Shown one piece after another: positions 6,155-7,261 of a stretch of DNA of 7,261 bases. Both the position numbers and the translations under genes were made by a program. The DNA is taken from NCBI GenBank assembly GCA_900762805.1, contig CAAFHY010000086.1, positions 1 through 7,261 on the forward strand. The letters run 5' to 3'. Source of the stretch: Oscillospiraceae bacterium (lineage in GTDB: Bacteria > Bacillota > Clostridia > Oscillospirales > Ruminococcaceae). Position 1 is the stretch's first letter. Each line of letters begins with the position of its first letter. The notes below the pieces were generated by a model. It made no database searches, had not been told where the DNA came from, and saw nothing but the letters and a program-made list of their open reading frames with translations.

Positions 6155-6200
6155 CGCCCGCCCATGACGGGGCGGGGAACAGTCGCCCGGAAGCGGCGGG
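6155..6200. repeat. Direct repeat unit 1 (46 nt)
   Basis: Matches 6263-6308 at 40 of 46 positions with no gaps, offset 108 nt (36 codons). The core CCCGCCC-ATGACG-GGGCGGG is a perfect 7-bp hairpin. Contains an ATG (6164) in frame with the downstream gene. Confidence 0.8.
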
Positions 6201-6262
6201 CAGGGGCCTGCGGCAGAGCCGGCACCGAAACGGGCAGACGCGGCCGCCGATGGGTTATTGTG

Positions 6263-6308
6263 CGCCCGCCCATGACAGGGCAGGGAGCAGCCGCCCGGAA
6301 GCGAAGGG
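6263..6308. repeat. Direct repeat unit 2 (46 nt)
   Basis: Second copy of the 46-nt unit; its core hairpin has one mismatch (CCCGCCC with GGGCAGG). Its ATG (6272) is again in frame with the downstream gene. A shorter look-alike (CCGCCATGACAG, 6354-6365) overlaps the region just before the ygjP ribosome binding site. Confidence 0.8.
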
Positions 6309-6376
6309 ACATCGGCCGCTTGCGCCAAAGAGCGGCCCCGGCCGGCTCGCCGTCCGCCATGACAGAAAGGAGAAGC

Positions 6377-6889
6377 ATGGAATACACCCTCATCCGACAA
6401 CGGAGAAAGACCCTCTCGCTGCGCGTGGAGGAGGACGGAACCGCCGTCGTCCGCGCGCCGCGTTTCGTGCCGCGGCGGGAGATCGACCGCTTTGTCGAGA
6501 GCCGCGCCGGCTGGATCACGCAGCGCCGGCAGCGGATGGCCGAGCTGGCGCTGACGCCCGAACAGGAGGCGGCGCTGCGCCGCCTTGCGCACGAGGTGCT
6601 GCCGCCGCTTACGGAAAAGTGGGCGCGGATCATGGGCGTGCAGCCGGCGGGGGTGCGCATCACCTCGGCCAAAACGCGCTTCGGCAGCTGTAGTGCGCAA
6701 AACGGCATCTGCTATTCGTGGCGGCTGATGCGGTATCCGGCGGCGGCCATCGAGTATGTGGTGGTGCATGAGCTGACGCACATCCGGCACAAGGATCACT
6801 CGGCGGCCTTTTATGCAGAGCTGGCGCGCTACCTCCCCGATCATAAGACCCGCCGCGCGCTGCTGCGGCAAAGCCCCGTGCGGCCGTGA
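6377..6889 (+). CDS. YgjP/DUF45-type zinc metallopeptidase-fold protein
   Basis: Cytosolic protein of the YgjP-like (DUF45) family, 170 residues, close in length to E. coli YgjP (about 167). The zinc motif is HELTH (131-135), with His131 and His135 as ligands, Glu132 as the catalytic base and a third ligand, His141, in HSAAF, giving the family pattern HExxH-x5-H-xxxF. Upstream lie the typical N-terminal beta region (RRKTLSLRVEEDG), TRFGSCS (100-106), which matches the conserved R-x-GSC element of the family, and YVVVHEL. I chose the ATG at 6377 because AAAGGAG (6366-6372) precedes it; an in-frame ATG at 6359 has no such site. The family's role is poorly settled: the fold suggests a peptidase, while E. 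coli YgjP has been linked to UTP pyrophosphatase activity (from memory). Probably a single-gene unit. Confidence 0.9.
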   Translation: MEYTLIRQRRKTLSLRVEEDGTAVVRAPRFVPRREIDRFVESRAGWITQRRQRMAELALTPEQEAALRRLAHEVLPPLTEKWARIMGVQPAGVRITSAKTRFGSCSAQNGICYSWRLMRYPAAAIEYVVVHELTHIRHKDHSAAFYAELARYLPDHKTRRALLRQSPVRP

Positions 6890-6950
6890 GAGGCGCGCGC
6901 CGCGGGGCAGCGGGCTTTTGCCCCTGATCGAGCGTCCGCCTTTCCCGCGT

Positions 6951-6987
6951 GCAGCCGGGCTGCCATAGCTTCGGCTATCCTGTTTTT
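6951..6987 (+). terminator. Possible weak terminator after ygjP
   Basis: Two adjacent small hairpins, GCAGC-CGG-GCTGC (6951-6963) and ATAGC-TTCG-GCTAT (6965-6978, a stable UUCG loop), followed by CCTGTTTTT. The T tract is offset by four bases from the stem, so termination here would be partial. Confidence 0.35.
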
Positions 6988-7030
6988 CCCGTGCCGGGCG
7001 TCCGCCCCGCCAAGGTCTGAAAAATCGTTG

Positions 7031-7056
7031 GCCTCCGCCGCGGCGGGGGCTTTTTT
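7031..7056 (+). terminator. Intrinsic terminator of the ygjP transcript
   Basis: GCCTCCGC (7031-7038) pairs with GCGGGGGC (7043-7050; one G-U) around a CGCG loop, directly followed by six T (7051-7056). It is the stronger of two candidates in the 140-170 nt after the ygjP stop. Confidence 0.85.
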
Positions 7057-7089
7057 GTGGAAATAATAAGTCCGGCGGCCGAAAAACGG

Positions 7090-7142
7090 GCGGTTTTGCC
7101 GTTTTCCTCCTGCGTTTTGCCGTAGGTCTGCGGTAAAATGCC
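7090..7142. repeat. Three similar GCGG-T4-GCC motifs upstream of a promoter
   Basis: GCGGTTTTGCC (7090-7100), GCGTTTTGCC (7112-7121) and GCGGTAAAATGCC (7130-7142) lie 18-22 nt apart, directly upstream of the -35 box at 7146. GTTTTGCCGT itself is an exact direct repeat at 7093-7102 and 7114-7123, 21 nt apart. They could be binding sites for a regulator of the gene to the right. This is inference; the AT cores of the third and the first two differ. Confidence 0.4.
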
Positions 7143-7145
7143 AAA

Positions 7146-7174
7146 TTGAACATTTCCCGACCATGATTTACAAT
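7146..7174 (+). promoter_or_regulatory. Sigma-A-type promoter of the right-edge gene
   Basis: TTGAAC (7146-7151), a 17-nt spacer and TACAAT (7169-7174). Transcription should start near 7181, only about 16 nt before the preferred GTG start at 7197, so the leader is very short. Confidence 0.8.
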
Positions 7175-7196
7175 ATTTTCATGGGAGATGACGAAC

Positions 7197-7261
7197 GTGA
7201 ATTACAAAGCGTCCAATCTAATCCTGAATAAGCTGTTGAGCGGAAAGGCCGTTACGGTCAG
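7197..7261 (+). CDS. Unidentified gene, 3' part beyond the window
   Basis: Twenty-one codons are visible before the right edge. I chose GTG at 7197 because GGGAG (7183-7187) lies 9 nt upstream. The in-frame ATG at 7188 directly abuts that site and would add only MTN; the ATG at 7181 is in another frame and stops after 16 codons. The visible N-terminus includes NLILNKLLSGKAVTV, an amphipathic helix followed by a short strand-like turn. This vaguely resembles the first helix of winged-helix regulators, but there is too little to name a family. Its own promoter and possible operator-like motifs sit directly upstream. Confidence 0.55.
   Translation, partial: MNYKASNLILNKLLSGKAVTV

Larger units (their letters stand above)
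5950..6376. other. Intergenic region with terminator, AT-rich island and direct repeats
   Basis: This 427-nt gap holds a GC hairpin GGCCGCC/GGCGGCC (5964-5994), the deoD terminator (6013-6044), an AT-rich island (about 6081-6145) that may contain a promoter, and two 46-nt direct repeats (6155-6200, 6263-6308). The frame of the next gene stays open through the whole gap, but the product would be Arg/Gly-rich low-complexity protein with no ribosome binding site, so I treat it as noncoding. Confidence 0.55.

Noticed and set aside
3695..6927. A shared 13-mer TTTTGCCCCTGAT near 3695-3707 and 6916-6928
   Set aside because: One 13-base match in 7 kb is expected by chance at appreciable frequency, and the flanks do not align.
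1..7261. A defence or mobile system linking the genes in the window
   Set aside because: No transposase, integrase, toxin-antitoxin pair or attachment site is visible, and the genes fall into independent units with their own promoters and terminators.

Overview
The window reads as chromosomal DNA from a GC-rich Gram-positive anaerobe, most likely a Clostridia/Oscillospirales-type gut bacterium. This is inferred from strong GGAGG-type ribosome binding sites, clear TTGAxx-17-TAtAAT-type promoters, GC-rich codon use and short hairpin-plus-T terminators. No marker gene fixes the species.

Layout. Positions 1-3639 (+) hold the end of a peptide/lipid-type ABC exporter operon: an FtsX/MacB-like permease cut by the left edge, a second FtsX-like permease, and a translationally coupled ATPase. 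Positions 3640-3970 hold no convincing gene but carry a cluster of perfect stem-loops that can re-pair with each other. A 36-bp perfect palindrome (3971-4006) then acts as a bidirectional terminator between the ABC operon and a convergent tRNA-Arg(CCU) gene (4010-4086, minus). That tRNA has its own promoter, whose -35 box sits in the loop of a perfect 10-bp inverted repeat. Positions 4151-4431 are GC-rich spacer without a supportable gene.

A near-consensus promoter (4432-4460) drives two tandem, divergent deoD-type purine nucleoside phosphorylase genes (4498-5211 and 5230-5949), followed by a hairpin terminator. They probably serve purine (deoxy)nucleoside salvage. Both retain the catalytic Asp and the phosphate-binding arginines, while some residues near the nucleoside site differ. 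After a 427-nt gap with an AT-rich island and in-frame direct repeats comes a YgjP/DUF45-type zinc metallopeptidase-fold gene (6377-6889). The window closes with a terminator, a second near-consensus promoter (7146-7174) preceded by three similar short motifs, and the first codons of an unidentified gene.

The genes form independent units (ABC exporter; tRNA; nucleoside salvage pair; ygjP; partial gene) rather than one system. I do not see a clearly novel multi-gene system. The most unusual signals are the deoD tandem pair, the switch-like hairpin cluster behind the ABC operon, and the in-frame repeats ahead of ygjP.
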